DNA of 64,000 bases from Diphasiastrum complanatum (GCA_029204225.1 CM055106.1:47877337-47941336); one strand, 5' to 3'. Positions 33,862 through 45,490 are shown, counted from the stretch's first letter. Made by a program: numbers and translations. The notes: generated from the letters alone by a model not told the origin.

Positions 33862-34906
33862 TTGAGTCATCTCCCATTCGAGCGACGAATCAGACGAAGA
33901 AAGATTCGAGAGAAAACCTGCCGCCGCAGTTCCTGTAAACCAAGATGGTTCTGGACCGAGCATAGCAGACAAGGGCAAAGGCATAGCTGTTCCGGGAGGA
34001 TCTCCCAGAAGGTCGACAAGACCACAAAGAGCGCCAGCAAGATTTGTGCCAGGCAGCTCAGCTTTCACATTAGAAGAATTCTGCGGGTTAGTGGCGAACC
34101 ACAGACATTCGAGGAGGCAATTGAAGGTCCAGAAAAGGACAAATGGATCCAAGCCATGAACGAAGAGATCGAGTCTATGAGGAAGAACCAGGTATGGACG
34201 TTGGAGCCATTACCTCATAAGCGTAAGACTGTCAAATGCAAATGGGTATTCAAACTCAAATATGGACCAAACGAGAGTGTGACGAAATACAAGGCAAGAC
34301 TGGTAGCGAAGGGTTTCTCCCAGATACGGTATTGACTATTCTGAAACCTTCTCTCCTGTTTTCAAACATTTGTTACTACGTCTGTTGTTTGCATATGCAG
34401 TAGCTTATGACCTCAGGATCCACATTGTGGACGAGAAGATAGCCTTCTTGCATGGCGAATTAGACGAAGAGGTCTACATGGATCAAACCCCAGGATTTGT
34501 CTCGAATTCACTGCTGGCAAGAATGGTGCTAACAAATGACGACTGTCCAAAGACTGAGGAAGAAAGAGAACATATGCAGCTCACTCCCTACAGAATGCTG
34601 ATAGGTTCACTGATGTACCTTGCAGACAACACATGTCCTGATATTGCTTATGCAGTATTCAGAATGAGCCAATTCTGCACGAATCTAGGCTCGACACATT
34701 GGAAGATTGTGAAACAAATTTTGCAATATCTTCAATTAATGAGGGATTATGGCTTGTGTTATTGTCGTGATGCAGGTCTCAGGATACTTTCCTACAGTGA
34801 CACTAGCTGGGCATCTCTCAGGGACGACTTTAAAAGCGTCTCAGGAGGATACACCATCGCATCAGGAGCAGCAGTTCTCTCGTCGGCAAGAAGCAGACCA
34901 TTGTAG
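33862..34906 (+). pseudogene. copia RT with the YVDD core deleted
   Basis: The RT start is present (GEPQTFEEAIEGPEKDKWIQ, VWTLEPLPHKRKTVKCKWVF, YKARLVAKGFSQ), as is the first catalytic block in a shifted frame (IHIVDEKIAFLHGELDEEV). At PGFVSNS/LLARMVLTN (about 34,500) the sequence jumps to the segment before RNase H (TPYRMLIGSLMYLADNTCPD). About 100 residues with the fingers, YGLKQ and YVDD are missing. The frame stays open across the deletion. RNase H begins SYSDTSWASLRDDFKSVSGG. Confidence 0.88.
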
Positions 34907-34947
34907 CCTAGTCGTCCTACGAAGCTAAGTACGTAGCAACAGCAAAG

Positions 34948-35383
34948 ATGGCCAACAAAATAATTTGGCTAAGGCAGTTCCTAGACGAATTGAGCGAAAC
35001 AAGGAATGAGCCATTGGTCTTGCAGATGGACAACACCTCTGCGATACACCTGACAAAAGATCCCGTGTTTCACTCAAGAACAAAGCACATTCCGATCAAG
35101 TATCACTTGATCAGGAATCTGATTGAAAGGAAGATGATGCAGACCACCTTCATAGGAACGAAAGATATGGTTGTTGACATCTTCACAAAGGCTCTAGACA
35201 AAGGACTCTTTGAGAGGCAAAGGAGCAATCTCGGGATCATAAAACTACCATGCTTCGAGAGGGAGCTGAAGAAACAAAGTGTTTATGAATACAAAGCCTT
35301 GCTAGCTTATGGTCCCTCACCTGACGAACATGTTTGTGAACTCAAACATCTGAAGACACAAAACATGAAGAGTTTTGCGAACA
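34948..35383 (+). pseudogene. copia RNase H C-terminal part
   Basis: It reads MANKIIWLRQFLDELSETR, LQMDNTSAIHLTKDPVFHS, RTKHIPIKYHLIRNLIERK and MVVDIFTKALDKGLFERQ, the standard end of copia RNase H. It is separated from the previous frame by a stop at about 34,905. The frame runs on into the 3' LTR. Confidence 0.88.
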
Positions 35384-36289
35384 TGAAAGTCAACGAAGAC
35401 GAAGACCAACAGTTCGCGAACACGAACGATCCACAAACGAGATTCCCTTGCGGTCCTATACGAGAGAAAGATGGACGAGGTAAACGAAACCAACAGTGGA
35501 AACGAAACCCGTTTTGTCCTCACGCTCCAAGGAGTACCACCAGAGATCATGCAAGTACCAAAAGTACAGAGATCTGACCTGATGGCATGATGTCAACAAA
35601 TACTCCCTAGGTCATGGCTAAACTGCCACTCTTGTAATTCTCTGGTTAGTTGTAGATGGTTAATCACTCTAATCTTAGATTTGCATAGAGAGATTGTACT
35701 TACTAAATAATACTTGACATATATCAATAGCATACACAATGTGTAACCAAGCAAGAAAGAACAAGAAGAAGTATGATGTTAGTAAGCAATCAAGACGAAC
35801 ACAGACATAAGCTCGATCTGTGTGCGAGAAGATAATTCTGTCTAGGATCAGAAGATCCAATAGTCCGCTAGTGAAGCGAGACTACTACTCGTGAGAGAGG
35901 CGTGCTTCTCTCACGCCAACGCACTGCATGGATTCGCATGCAGTGCCTTGAAGAAATCAGAGAAAATCAATATAGATTATTTTTCTGATTGTGTCTGATC
36001 CTGGATGTTGAATGCTTATGCTGTTTATTTTAATATGTCTGAGTTTTCTTGTTCCCTTTGAATTATGCACCTTGGTTGAAATGAAGTCGAATGCTATATT
36101 AATTTTAAGAACGTAGATCGGTAGTACCTGACTACAATCTCTGGAGGACTGTAAGAGTGTTTCAGCTGATAGTGCCCAGCAAACGCATCTAAACTCCATC
36201 TGAATCTCGAAAGAGAGTCACGAATGTTTCGTGAATTTTCTTCTCACGATTCTCATCATTCGTATCGGAGCACCGCTCGACTCCCAACA
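35384..36289 (+). repeat. 3' LTR of the 30.4-36.3 kb copia
   Basis: Starts TGAAAGTCAACG and ends GACTCCCAACA, followed by the TTCTC duplication. Confidence 0.93.
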
Positions 36290-36294
36290 TTCTC
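36290..36294. repeat. Target-site duplication, right (TTCTC)
   Basis: Matches 30,444-30,448 exactly. Confidence 0.85.
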
Positions 36295-36717
36295 TCCTTG
36301 CACACATCGCTCTTCCAAAGAACAAGCATTGGCATTCAAGCCATAAACCTGCATTCTCCAATGGTGATGACATAGAGCATGCCAATCACCCCAATTGTAT
36401 TGAGGTCCTGCATAAGGCATTAATGTGACAACACTATTCAAGGGGACATCAATGCTAGTCAAAGAAAATAAACCCAATCCTGCATTACGAAAGTGCTCAC
36501 TTGGCTCGATCATATACATATGACCCCAATATGAAAATGATGTTCCACATAATGGTAGTGGTACTCTATCAGGCCAACATGAATATTTTTTTCTATCAAA
36601 GGGCTTTACCAATGCTTCTAGGTAGGGAGGAAGGGGAGACTCAGTCAATGAGTTTAAAACATTCTTGGATAAGTCAACAGTACATAAATTTGGTTGTTCA
36701 TTTTCAAATCTTGTCAA
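36295..36717 (-). pseudogene. SET-domain-like protein, N-terminal and central part
   Basis: The minus frame, with its first Met at 36,717, includes PYLEALVKPFDRKKYSCWPD. It then has MIEPSEHFRNAGLGLFSLTS with IDVPLNSVVTLMPYAGP, which fits the start of SET domains (S.....G.GLFA...I..G..V..Y.G). The middle (YNWGDWHALCHHHWRMQVYG) lacks an obvious NHSC motif, so methyl-transfer activity is doubtful. It is cut by the copia after CSLEERCVQGE and continues at 30,443. The joined frame would be about 200 residues. Upstream, only copia relics were found, so an N-terminal part may be missing. It lies just upstream of TNP2 on the same strand and may be cargo of that transposon. Confidence 0.5.
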
Positions 36718-36757
36718 AATGCGTCCAAGTCATGTTCTTTTTTTTAATGGAGTAAAT

Positions 36758-37195
36758 CTAGATGGGAAGAAGAGGAGATTCTACACAAGGTATGTGAAGT
36801 GATGTGGGATGGATAGAATCAATGTGAGGTGTCGTGGGATGGATAGAATCGATGTGAGGTGTCATGAGATAGATAGAATCGATGTGTGGTGACATCGTGG
36901 AATGAATAGAATCCATAGTAAAATTTGCGTGACGTGTTGTGGGATGGATAGAATTGATGTGAGGTGTCGTGGGATGGATAGAATCGATGTGAGGTGTCAT
37001 GAGATAGATAGAATCGATGTGTGGTGACATCGTGGAATGAATTGAATCCATAGTAAAATTTGTGTGAGGTGTTGTGGGATGGATAGAATCCATGCGAGGT
37101 GTCAAGGGATGAATAGAATCTATGTGTGGTGATATCGTGGGATGAATAGATTCCATGGAAAGATCTATGTGAGGTGTGGTGGAGTGAGTGACGTG
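36758..37195 (-). repeat. Coding minisatellite (10-residue unit in 45-residue higher-order repeat)
   Basis: 30-bp units coding HIDSIHPTTP-like decapeptides are repeated about a dozen times in the open minus frame. A 45-residue block beginning NFTMDSIHSTMSPHIDS is present twice almost unchanged (135-bp higher-order unit). It lies directly after a copia protease end. Confidence 0.9.
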
Positions 37196-37765
37196 CGAAA
37201 TGGAAAGATGCATAGCTTCCACATCATGAGGTGTGTAGTGACTAGTGAAACCACTATCCATTAGTTGCCCAACACCAAGCAAGCTCCTAGTAAGATTAGA
37301 AACATAGAGTACATTTTCTATATCCAATCTTTTAGAGGATCCAAGACTTAAATAGATTGTTCCCACTCAATCTATTCTACATTCTTGATCACTTGTTGTT
37401 AGAATAGAATTTTTACAACCTAAAAAAGGTACAAGAGTTGAGAAGAATTCCTTTTGGAATGTCATGTGGGAACTAGCCCCACTCTCAATCCACCATGTGT
37501 CATTGGAGTAGCTCTTGCTTGTTGGTGTAGATGCCATCAAGGATGAATCAACTTCATCCTCATAATCCTCAATGGTAAGGTTGTCTTGCTTACTCTCATC
37601 TTGTGCATTCTTCTTTTTGTAGCATTGGGATGCAAAGTGCTTTCCACAAAAGAAGCACTTTTGTTTGGCTTTGTCTTTCTTCTTTCCTTTAGAGCTTGAT
37701 TCTTGATCATCATCACTTTTGCCATGCTTTGGATCTTCTTCTTGGACTTCCATCATGTAGTACAT
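36758..37765 (-). pseudogene. copia gag knuckle-protease relic carrying the minisatellite
   Basis: Frame 37,765-37,367 has a Lys/Ser-rich gag end and a zinc knuckle shortened to CFFCGKHFASQC; the usual CX2CX4HX4C has lost residues, so metal binding is probably gone. Protease follows with TWWIESGASSHMTFQKEFF, where the catalytic Asp of DSGA is Glu. Frame 37,366-36,758 continues GTIYLSLGSSKRLDIENVLY and NLTRSLLGVGQLMDSGFTSH, then runs into the minisatellite. A dead element, yet its frame stays open for about 200 codons. Confidence 0.8.
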
Positions 37766-37769
37766 TTAG

Positions 37770-38840
37770 ATTGATTGTTTTTTATCGCTTATCAATGGAA
37801 TTGACCCCTATCATGCGATATAGCTCAAAATTATTGTCTATCACTTGAGATAAGGCATTGAGCAATTTCGAGTTTATGACATTCATTTAACTTTGAGTGT
37901 TGTGCTTACATGTGAGACAACTCAATTTTGGTCCTAATTACTCATCATTGTTCTTTGAGTGATCATAATTGACCAACATCACATCAAATATCTCAATCTT
38001 GGTGTCTATCAATGTAAATAGCCCCATTCTGGTGTCTCTATCACTGCTCTTGTCAATTGCTCCCATCTCCATCCATCAACAATCCCTTCACGAAAAAAAC
38101 CCACCTCCAATCCCTCCTCGGATTCCACCCACAGAGATTTCAGATCTCTTCTATCCTTAATCTTCCTTCAACTGGCTTTAACCACACAACACACAACCAT
38201 GTTCCTCGAAATCTATTAGCTCATTGGTACCATACTTCATGGAAGTAGTAGTATATCTAACATCCCTCAGTGTATTACAAATAAGAAGCAAGAATATAGC
38301 GCCCAGCTAAAACATGTTTTTTCATTTTTTTTAAAATGTTCCGACCCAGTACGTTTTGACCCAAAAGGGTCGAAACGGGTTTCTAAGAGACACATATATA
38401 ACAAATTAATTAATACTTTATAAACTAAATAATGTCCACAACTTATATTCGACATCAAATCACATATTTACATTTGTCATTTTTTATAAATCACAAAATT
38501 CTCTTAAACACATGGTCATTTTGTACCAACCATTTCAAATCATCTACTTGTCTTATATCAAATCAAATTATTATTAATACTCATTTGTCCTTTTTAAAAA
38601 ATTATCAAAATCGTCAAAGAAAACATGGTCCTCTTGTACCCAAAATATGTCATATCAATCACATGCTTTTGTCCTTTAAAATTCACGCATAAAAATATGT
38701 CATATCACCCACATGCTTTTGTCCTCAAAAAAATTTATAAAATAAGAGTCAAATCACTGTTTTAGTTCCATAATTTGTCTTTTTGACAAACCACTCGCTA
38801 TATGACACCTTCCAAGCCGTAATCACGTATTTCTAGGCAA
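37770..38840. other. No recognised gene
   Basis: AT-rich DNA with a C-rich patch (38,060-38,210) that has only short frames. A 27-bp phrase around ATATGTCATATCA..CACATGC is repeated near 38,646 and 38,696. Nothing coding is supported. Confidence 0.35.
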
Positions 38841-38917
38841 AAAAAATTGCGTGGCATTGCCACGCGTGGCAAAAAAATGCGTGGTAGAGCCACGCGACAC
38901 TTGAAATCTGAAAACTG

Positions 38918-38925
38918 TATATAAA
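38918..38925 (+). promoter_or_regulatory. TATA box of the 38.9-kb gene
   Basis: TATATAAA lies 30-60 bp before the first two in-frame ATGs (38,955 and 38,982). It sits immediately after the palindrome cluster, as expected for an element-internal promoter. Confidence 0.55.
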
Positions 38926-38954
38926 TGCCCTCATTCAATCTTTTCCACGCTACT

Positions 38955-39668
38955 ATGCTATCTCCCGAGAAAAGGCAAAGGATGAAAGCCCTTTGTCTTT
39001 CCGAAAGAAAATCCGATCAACAAGATCGTGGATTCGTTTCGACGGAGATGTCGTCGGAAGAATCCACGAATATTTTCTATGACCTTGATGAGGACGGTTC
39101 CATATTTTTTAACCCTTGAGAGCAACAAGACCAGGGGGACAAAGACAAGTTACTTATCTCACCTTGGATCGGGAGGCAAGGCCAATATGCATGCCCAATT
39201 TGTAAGCAATTCTCTTTTAGCTAATTGCATTTCATATGTTTATTGTTTACCAATAATTTTTTGTTTTTTTTCTAATCATCGATTTGTGTTGATGTAGGTT
39301 GAAAATTATGGGCGTAAGTATACAAATGCCGAGTACAATATTGGATATCGCCAAGGCTATAGTGCCTTGGATGATCATCTTGCGGCACAAGGCGTACATC
39401 CAAGGGTAAATTTTTGTTACATAATTTGTATTTCTCAAATTTTTGATACACAATTTGTATTTCATTTCATTTTTATGACATGTGTTTGGCTAATAATTAT
39501 TAATTTGTTTTGTGAATGTGTATGTAGAGGGCATCCGCTTTCTTTGTGGAAGAAAGTACGGGAGGAAACCAAGGAGAAGAAGGGAATGAAGATGAAGGGG
39601 ACGAAGGCGAAGACGAAGGACAAGATTCGGCTTCGGACAACGATGAGGGAGAAGATAGTGAAGACTAA
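38955..39668 (+). CDS. Three-exon gene for a small protein with acidic C-terminus
   Basis: Exon 1 spans 38,955-39,201, intron 1 39,202-39,297 (GTAAGC...TGTAG), exon 2 39,298-39,405 (36 codons: VENYGRKYTNAEYNIGYRQG, YSALDDHLAAQGVHPR), intron 2 39,406-39,527 (GTAAAT...TGTAG) and exon 3 39,528-39,668. Exon 3 reads RASAFFVEESTGGNQ, then an Asp/Glu/Gly-rich tail ending DNDEGEDSED-stop. Both introns are phase 0. Exon 1 starts MLSPEKRQRMKALCL (or at Met 38,982) and has SSEESTNIFYDLDEDGS. A T6 run near 39,107 then throws the frame by one base: without one T it would read on into SHLGSGGKANMHAQF and join exon 2. So it is near-intact, about 164 residues. I do not recognise the family; the acidic tail suggests a chromatin- or DNA-associated accessory protein, which is inference only. 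Confidence 0.6.
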
Positions 39669-40260
39669 GAAGCCTACTATTACTTCTTAGATTTGATGTA
39701 TTTTTAGTATTTGCCACAGTAGAAAAAAAGGTATTAGTATCAATGCTCTTTAGAAGCGAATATGTACACTTTTTTGAATTATGAATATAAACTTTTGTAT
39801 TTGATCATCTCTATCTCATTATGTATGGAATGATTGTTTTTTGTATATGTTTTTCTATTTCAGCTTGTATAAATTTGTTGTAAATATATACAAACAATAA
39901 AAAAACAAACAAAAACATCAATTTAAGACGATAAAAACATACCTCATCTATTGTTTGAATGATCTTTAATTCATTCTAAGATGCATCTCTTTTTTTCTCT
40001 ATAAAAGCAAACAATGAAAACCAAATCATTGTTAGATTACAAAACAAATAATTATTGTTAGATTACAAATCAATCAACAAAATGATAATTGTTAGAATAC
40101 AAATCAAAGAATCATTGTTAATTAAAAAATCATTACTCATTGTTACATTAATCTCACCATGTTGAAGATACTATAAAAATGCACTTTATGACTCAAATGT
40201 AATCTACCAAAATTTAGAATGCATAATATACCTCATGAATAAACAATGAAAAACTAGCAA

Positions 40261-40407
<147 letters not shown>

Positions 40408-40583
40408 AAGCTTTTCTTTAAAATTTAGAATGTCTAACATACTTTATGCATTTGCTTGGATTGTCTCCTTTCCTTCAAAATTGCATAGGTTTTTTCTACA
40501 AAAGCCAACAATGAACAATCATTCACTAACCAACCAATAAACAAATCAATAAACAATGAAAAACTAACAAACAAAACTATCTC

Positions 40584-40692
<109 letters not shown>

Positions 40693-40974
40693 AAGCTTTT
40701 CTTTCAAAAGCTTCTCTTCACGAAATCTATTTGCAAATGCAGTCGAGGCTTCCACCTTCTCCATTTTGCGGGTTTTTTTTTTTTGTTAAAATATTTTTGC
40801 ATGGCACTGCCACGCGTGACAGTGCCACGCCCTAAAAACTTTTCCAGAAAACTTGCCACGACGTGGCAAGTTTTTGCTTGTTGGAAAAATTTGCCACGCG
40901 TGGAAAAATTTCAAGCATTTTGCCATGCATGGCACTACCAGGCGTGGCAGTGCCATGCGGATTTAAAATTTTGT

Positions 40975-41184
40975 AAAAGCATTAAGGATGTGGAACTTGT
41001 TCAATTTGTTCTTAATGGCATGTTGGGTGATCATGCTAACTTGGTTCAGAGTTTTGCTATTCAAAAGACATTGCCAAGAATGGAAGATTTGCAAGAGATT
41101 TTGTTGAATGAGGAGTTTAGGCTTCTATAAAGAGGAGGTGCATCTTCTACATCTCAAGTTGGAGAGGATGAAGCAATGTTCACA
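40975..41184 (+). pseudogene. copia gag fragment
   Basis: It reads KSIKDVELVQFVLNGMLGDH, LVQSFAIQKTLPRMEDLQEI and NEEFRLL-stop-RGGASST, ending EAMFT. It closely parallels residues 142-205 of the copia gag at 11,689, ending at the same MFT where sequence starting TTAGGGG is joined. It is bounded on the left by the palindrome-cluster element. Confidence 0.8.
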
Positions 41185-41500
41185 TTAGGGGAAATATGGG
41201 CTCAAAATGGGCCCTTTGTAAAGATACTTTTGTTGACTTCCTGCCTTTTAAACTTTCAAATAGACTAATAGCATTCATCCATGTGTACAGTATTGCTATA
41301 GTGATGACGGCCTGAAACTTTCTGTCTATAGTTTTGTATTTTTAAAATTTGCATCGGGCAATGAAAACTCATTTTATTGAGTAATAGTTGCTGCCCGTAT
41401 GTCTTTTCGTCACTGCCCATAGAGCATACTATACCTCAGTTTGTATCGCAACACGATTAGCTTGATTTTGCTTACTTACTAGATATTTCAGCATCGCGAG
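41185..41500 (+). mobile_element. Insertion starting TTAGGGG (copy 1)
   Basis: TTAGGGGAAATATGGG..CTCAAAATGGGCCCTTTGT begins exactly where copia gag homology stops. A related start is found at 60,236 inside a copia RT. This shows the same element family entering two copia sites. Homology fades after about 45 bp and the right end is unknown. Confidence 0.5.
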
Positions 41501-41533
41501 ATTGTTTTTGCTTGAAAGCCAAGGAAAAATCCA

Positions 41534-41686
<153 letters not shown>

Positions 41687-41710
41687 CAAGCATCGAGTTG
41701 TAAGGAGTCA

Positions 41711-42295
41711 TATCTTGATTAGCTATAACTTTCGACTAGTACATCGAAATGTGAAATTGAGTATACCATAAGAAAGAGGACGTCAAGAGCTTCCAACGCA
41801 TACCATATTGTTATAGTTTTGTCTGAAAACAAAAAAGTTATAGCTTTTAGAAAAATGCAATATCTAATCAGCACGTTTGAGTACATTTGCAACTGTGTGA
41901 ATCTACTTGAGCGCACTGATTACATATTGCATTTTTCTAAAAGCTATAACTTTTTTTTTTTCAAGCAAAACTATGACAATATGGTATGCATTGGAAAGCT
42001 CTTGACATCCTCTTCCTTATGGTGTACTGAGTTTCACATTTCGATGCACTGATCAAAACTTATAGCTAATCAAGAATGTGATATAGATTCACCGCGTCCG
42101 AGTAGATCTGCAAAGTTGCAAATGTACTCGGGTGCTGATTAGATATCCCATTTTTCTAACAACTATAACTTTCTTGTTTCTGAATAGAATTATGAGAATA
42201 TGGTATGTGTTGGAAAGCTCTTGACATCCTCTTCCTTCTAGTGTACTCAATTTCACATTTCGATGTACTGATAAAAATTTATAGCTAATCATGAC
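41711..42295. repeat. Large inverted repeat with a third direct copy
   Basis: Arm 1 (41,711-41,873) and arm 2 (41,917-42,081) are inverted copies of about 165 bp separated by about 45 bp. Markers include AGCTATAACTTT, CATACCATATTGT.ATAG versus CTATGACAATATGGTATGC, and AAAGCTCTTGACATCCTCTTCCTT. A third copy (42,132-42,295) has the orientation of arm 2. A transcript would fold into a long hairpin. No coding frame is supported. Confidence 0.88.
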
Positions 42296-42349
42296 GGTGA
42301 ATGACAATATAGGTAACCAATATAGGTTTCGGTGAAATCTCTTCACACT

Positions 42350-44425
42350 GTCTGTTTAACCAATTAACTTCCACAAGAGTAAATCAACTACTCAAGTTAA
42401 TTGCCCATGATTTAGAAATATTTAATGTCTATGTGCAGATCTTAATTATACTAGTATAACACCACATTTAGATCCATATCCAAATCAATTTTAAGCTAAC
42501 CGATAGATCTATCAGAACATATTTGTTAACTCTGCAAGTAGTTGTCACGCACAATACCCGATCATATGTCTATGTTCACCGACTAGGTTAAGTGCACCAG
42601 ATAACCTTAGTAACCAGGAATACATAGTAGATCCACACAAGATTAATCGTGCACATATGAGAATAATCTCACTATGACCTAGTACATAACACATATGTCA
42701 TTATTTGGTAGATTCCTTCAAAATTCGCATATGTTACTCACATATCTCACTGAGAATCTTGTAACTCAACTACTAAAAAAACTCTATTTCTCATCAGTAA
42801 ATAACATATCTGGGAAATCTCTAAAGTGAATAATTCTACATCACAAGTTTTTCAACCATCATACTTTTACCCACAAAATTTCTTCAACCAGTCAACCTAC
42901 TTTAGAACTTAGAGTACAAACCAAGATTAGGTTGACTTATACAGACATCTTTGGACATAAGATTAAGATTAAAAATTTATTCCATCTGATTCAATCAACA
43001 GAATCTTAAATTAATCCTTACCACCACTATCCATAATCATGAATATCTCACAACTCAAATCCCCCAAACCTCCTCTAGTTCCAGATTATTCAAAACAACC
43101 ACTAGAGATTTCCTCCATTCCCACTGGATGGTCAATTACCAATAACAATTAGGGTCAACTAATGGTTCTATAGATATTTAAAATAAATTCAACTTAATGA
43201 ATTCAAAAAATCGGCGCTATGCAATTTTCTTACGAGGATTATTTACCAATCCAAATTACATAACACTATCACATTTACCTACTCAGGTGTCTCATTTACT
43301 TCCTCCCTTAGATTTTTCATGCACCCAAAAAACTTTATCAGGGAAGGCACCGAAAACTCCTTTGACACTAGTAAATGCTAGATTGCTACCCTTTTGACTA
43401 CACTAACTTAAGTATTACTTTGTACAGGTTGCCTGAACCTAATGGAAAATCCATAAAATTTGGATCCGGACACTCTTTTTACGATATTCGATACACTTAT
43501 TTTTTATCGAATATGGAGCTACCTCCAAATATTATGTCCTTTATTTCATTTATTCACTTTAACAAGTATCTCAAAAGCTTTAGTTTGTCCAATCTTAAAG
43601 ATCAAAATCATTTAGGATGAACCTATCGATGCAACACCGAAGTCGAAAAGGAAGAACCAAAAATACCATTTAACTCAATTTATTGGAAGTAATGGCAACT
43701 CTAGAGTTAAATCGTTAGCTAGCACAATACCAAGAAATCAAATTTCCAGTTACAAGGCACTTGTTTGGAGAAAATTACCATGAAGAATTAGTCCTTTATT
43801 GACGATCCTAAATCCATGAACAATCACATAGACATTACGGTTAGGATAATAAAGTTATTTCCCAAATATTCTCCCGATTAAGGTTGGGTTTGGTTATCCC
43901 TCATTAAGCTTAGCCATTTTTCCATGCGATTAAAGGAAGAGAAATTTAGAGTAGCCAGTGAATAAATATCCATTCTCATTCAAAAAGCTCCTCACGCATG
44001 CAAACCAAGACAAGGCCCAACCAAAAGCAAAAAGGCTACCAAAGTTACCATAAGGTTTTTTTTTTCAAAGAAAAGCCAAACCAACTTTAGCATAAAAAAA
44101 TCCTAGCATAAAGTAAAGGCCTAGACCCCCATTCAAAATCCCTAAAAGGTTTTGCAAAACAAAGAGGAGGCCAGGACGCTGCTACAGCCGCCACCATACA
44201 CAACATTCAGAGAGGCAGCCAGCCATTTTCATCGCGAGAGAGACTTCAAGCACGACTAGGTTTGAAGTGTGCCCATTCATGATCCATTGGCAGGTTTAAA
44301 CCACTCTTCAATGTTATCTCAAACAGCGAACTGCTGTCATCAAGCTAAGCCTCCAGGTCTGAGATCGATCTAATGGATTCATCAGCAGTAATATTACGGC
44401 CAATGAAAGAATCTCAAAACACATC
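42350..44425. other. No recognised gene
   Basis: AT-rich DNA with only short frames and no recognised repeat, RNA or domain. At its right end the minus strand (44,426 downward) may hold a continuation of the frame at 50,827-51,440. Confidence 0.35.
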
Positions 44426-44431
44426 AGTATT

Positions 44432-45478
44432 TGTTGGAGAGAGGGAGATGAACGAGTTGAGAAAAGGTGTCGTATGTTAGAAACGAAAAATAAGCTCAAA
44501 GAGGTAAGACGAACACGAATGAGACACAAACTCGAACTAGAAATGAACAAGAAACGAACTCGAACAGAAAATGTTTGTGCGCAACGGAACGAGCTATACA
44601 ACTCTCTCCGTAAGCATGACTATGCCTATCAAAACGAACAAAACGGTAGTGATGGGAATCACAGTTGTTCTTGATTACGTAGCCAAACTTTAATAAATGA
44701 ATGAAGCTCCAGAAGAATGGTTTGTCGCGAATAGTAAGACAAACTATTCGTCATGAATGATTCTTGAAGAGCTAGACGGTGCTCGACTGATAATTAGTCA
44801 CGACTGATTCGCAAAAGACAAGACCAAATGTTAGTCGTCTATTACTAGAAAGAACAACTAGAAAGATCAGATGGAATGAATGATAAGCATAGCAATATTA
44901 ACATAGATCTGAACGCAAAACAAAAAATTGTATCAAATTAAGTATATCATGTATACATGTCAATAATGCGGTAGAGCACAAGACAATAGCGGACGAAATT
45001 GTGTGCTCTACGAAGCTTATACAATCTGTAAAGGAATAAAACCTTATTGCTGACAATCAAGAATCAATGCGCAAGGCATCTACTTCGTCTCATTCACTCA
45101 TAGCTCATTAACCTCGTTAAACTGAATACGCAAATGGTATCCAGTATATATATACATTATATTACAAGCGTGCAGATGTGGAAAGTACAGTGGATGTGTT
45201 GTCTGTAAGAGATCGTGGGTTGCTGCAGTTGTTGTCCAATATATTAGCGCAGCTACATGGGGTGAGCGTGAAAAGGGTGCGACGTCAGTCAGTGCTGAGG
45301 TGATCGTTGGTGATGACAATGCAAAAAGTGCGTCACTATTACGAGTAGCCTTAGGATTAGATTTACAGGGTGCCTGTGTGTAAATATGCAGACTGCGTGA
45401 CAACATTAGTAAATATGTAGCATGAATGGAGGTAGATTAAAATGGGATTTAAGGAGAGTAGAGGGAATAAATCCAACA
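44432..45478 (-). repeat. 3' LTR of the 44.4-50.8 kb copia
   Basis: Matches 49,670-50,821 apart from point changes and a deletion of about 105 bp near 45,370. Confidence 0.94.
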
Positions 45479-45490
45479 CCACCCCCCTTA
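45479..45490 (-). promoter_or_regulatory. Polypurine tract
   Basis: On the minus strand AAGGGGGGTGG directly precedes the LTR start TGTTGGATTT. Confidence 0.8.

Larger units (their letters stand above)
30449..36289 (+). mobile_element. copia element inside SET-like gene (5.8 kb)
   Basis: Two about 906-bp LTRs (30,449-31,355 and 35,384-36,289), perfect TTCTC target duplications, and PBS GTGGTATCAGAGCC right after the 5' LTR define the element. Gag, protease, integrase, part of RT and RNase H are present with several stops. The central RT (fingers/palm with YVDD) is deleted. No clear polypurine tract was found before the 3' LTR. LTR motifs rich in GCGAAC relate it to the LTR at 1-565. Confidence 0.93.

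Noticed and set aside
41185-41191. TTAGGGG as telomere-related sequence
   Set aside because: Only one unit at each site and no tandem TTTAGGG/TTAGGG array.
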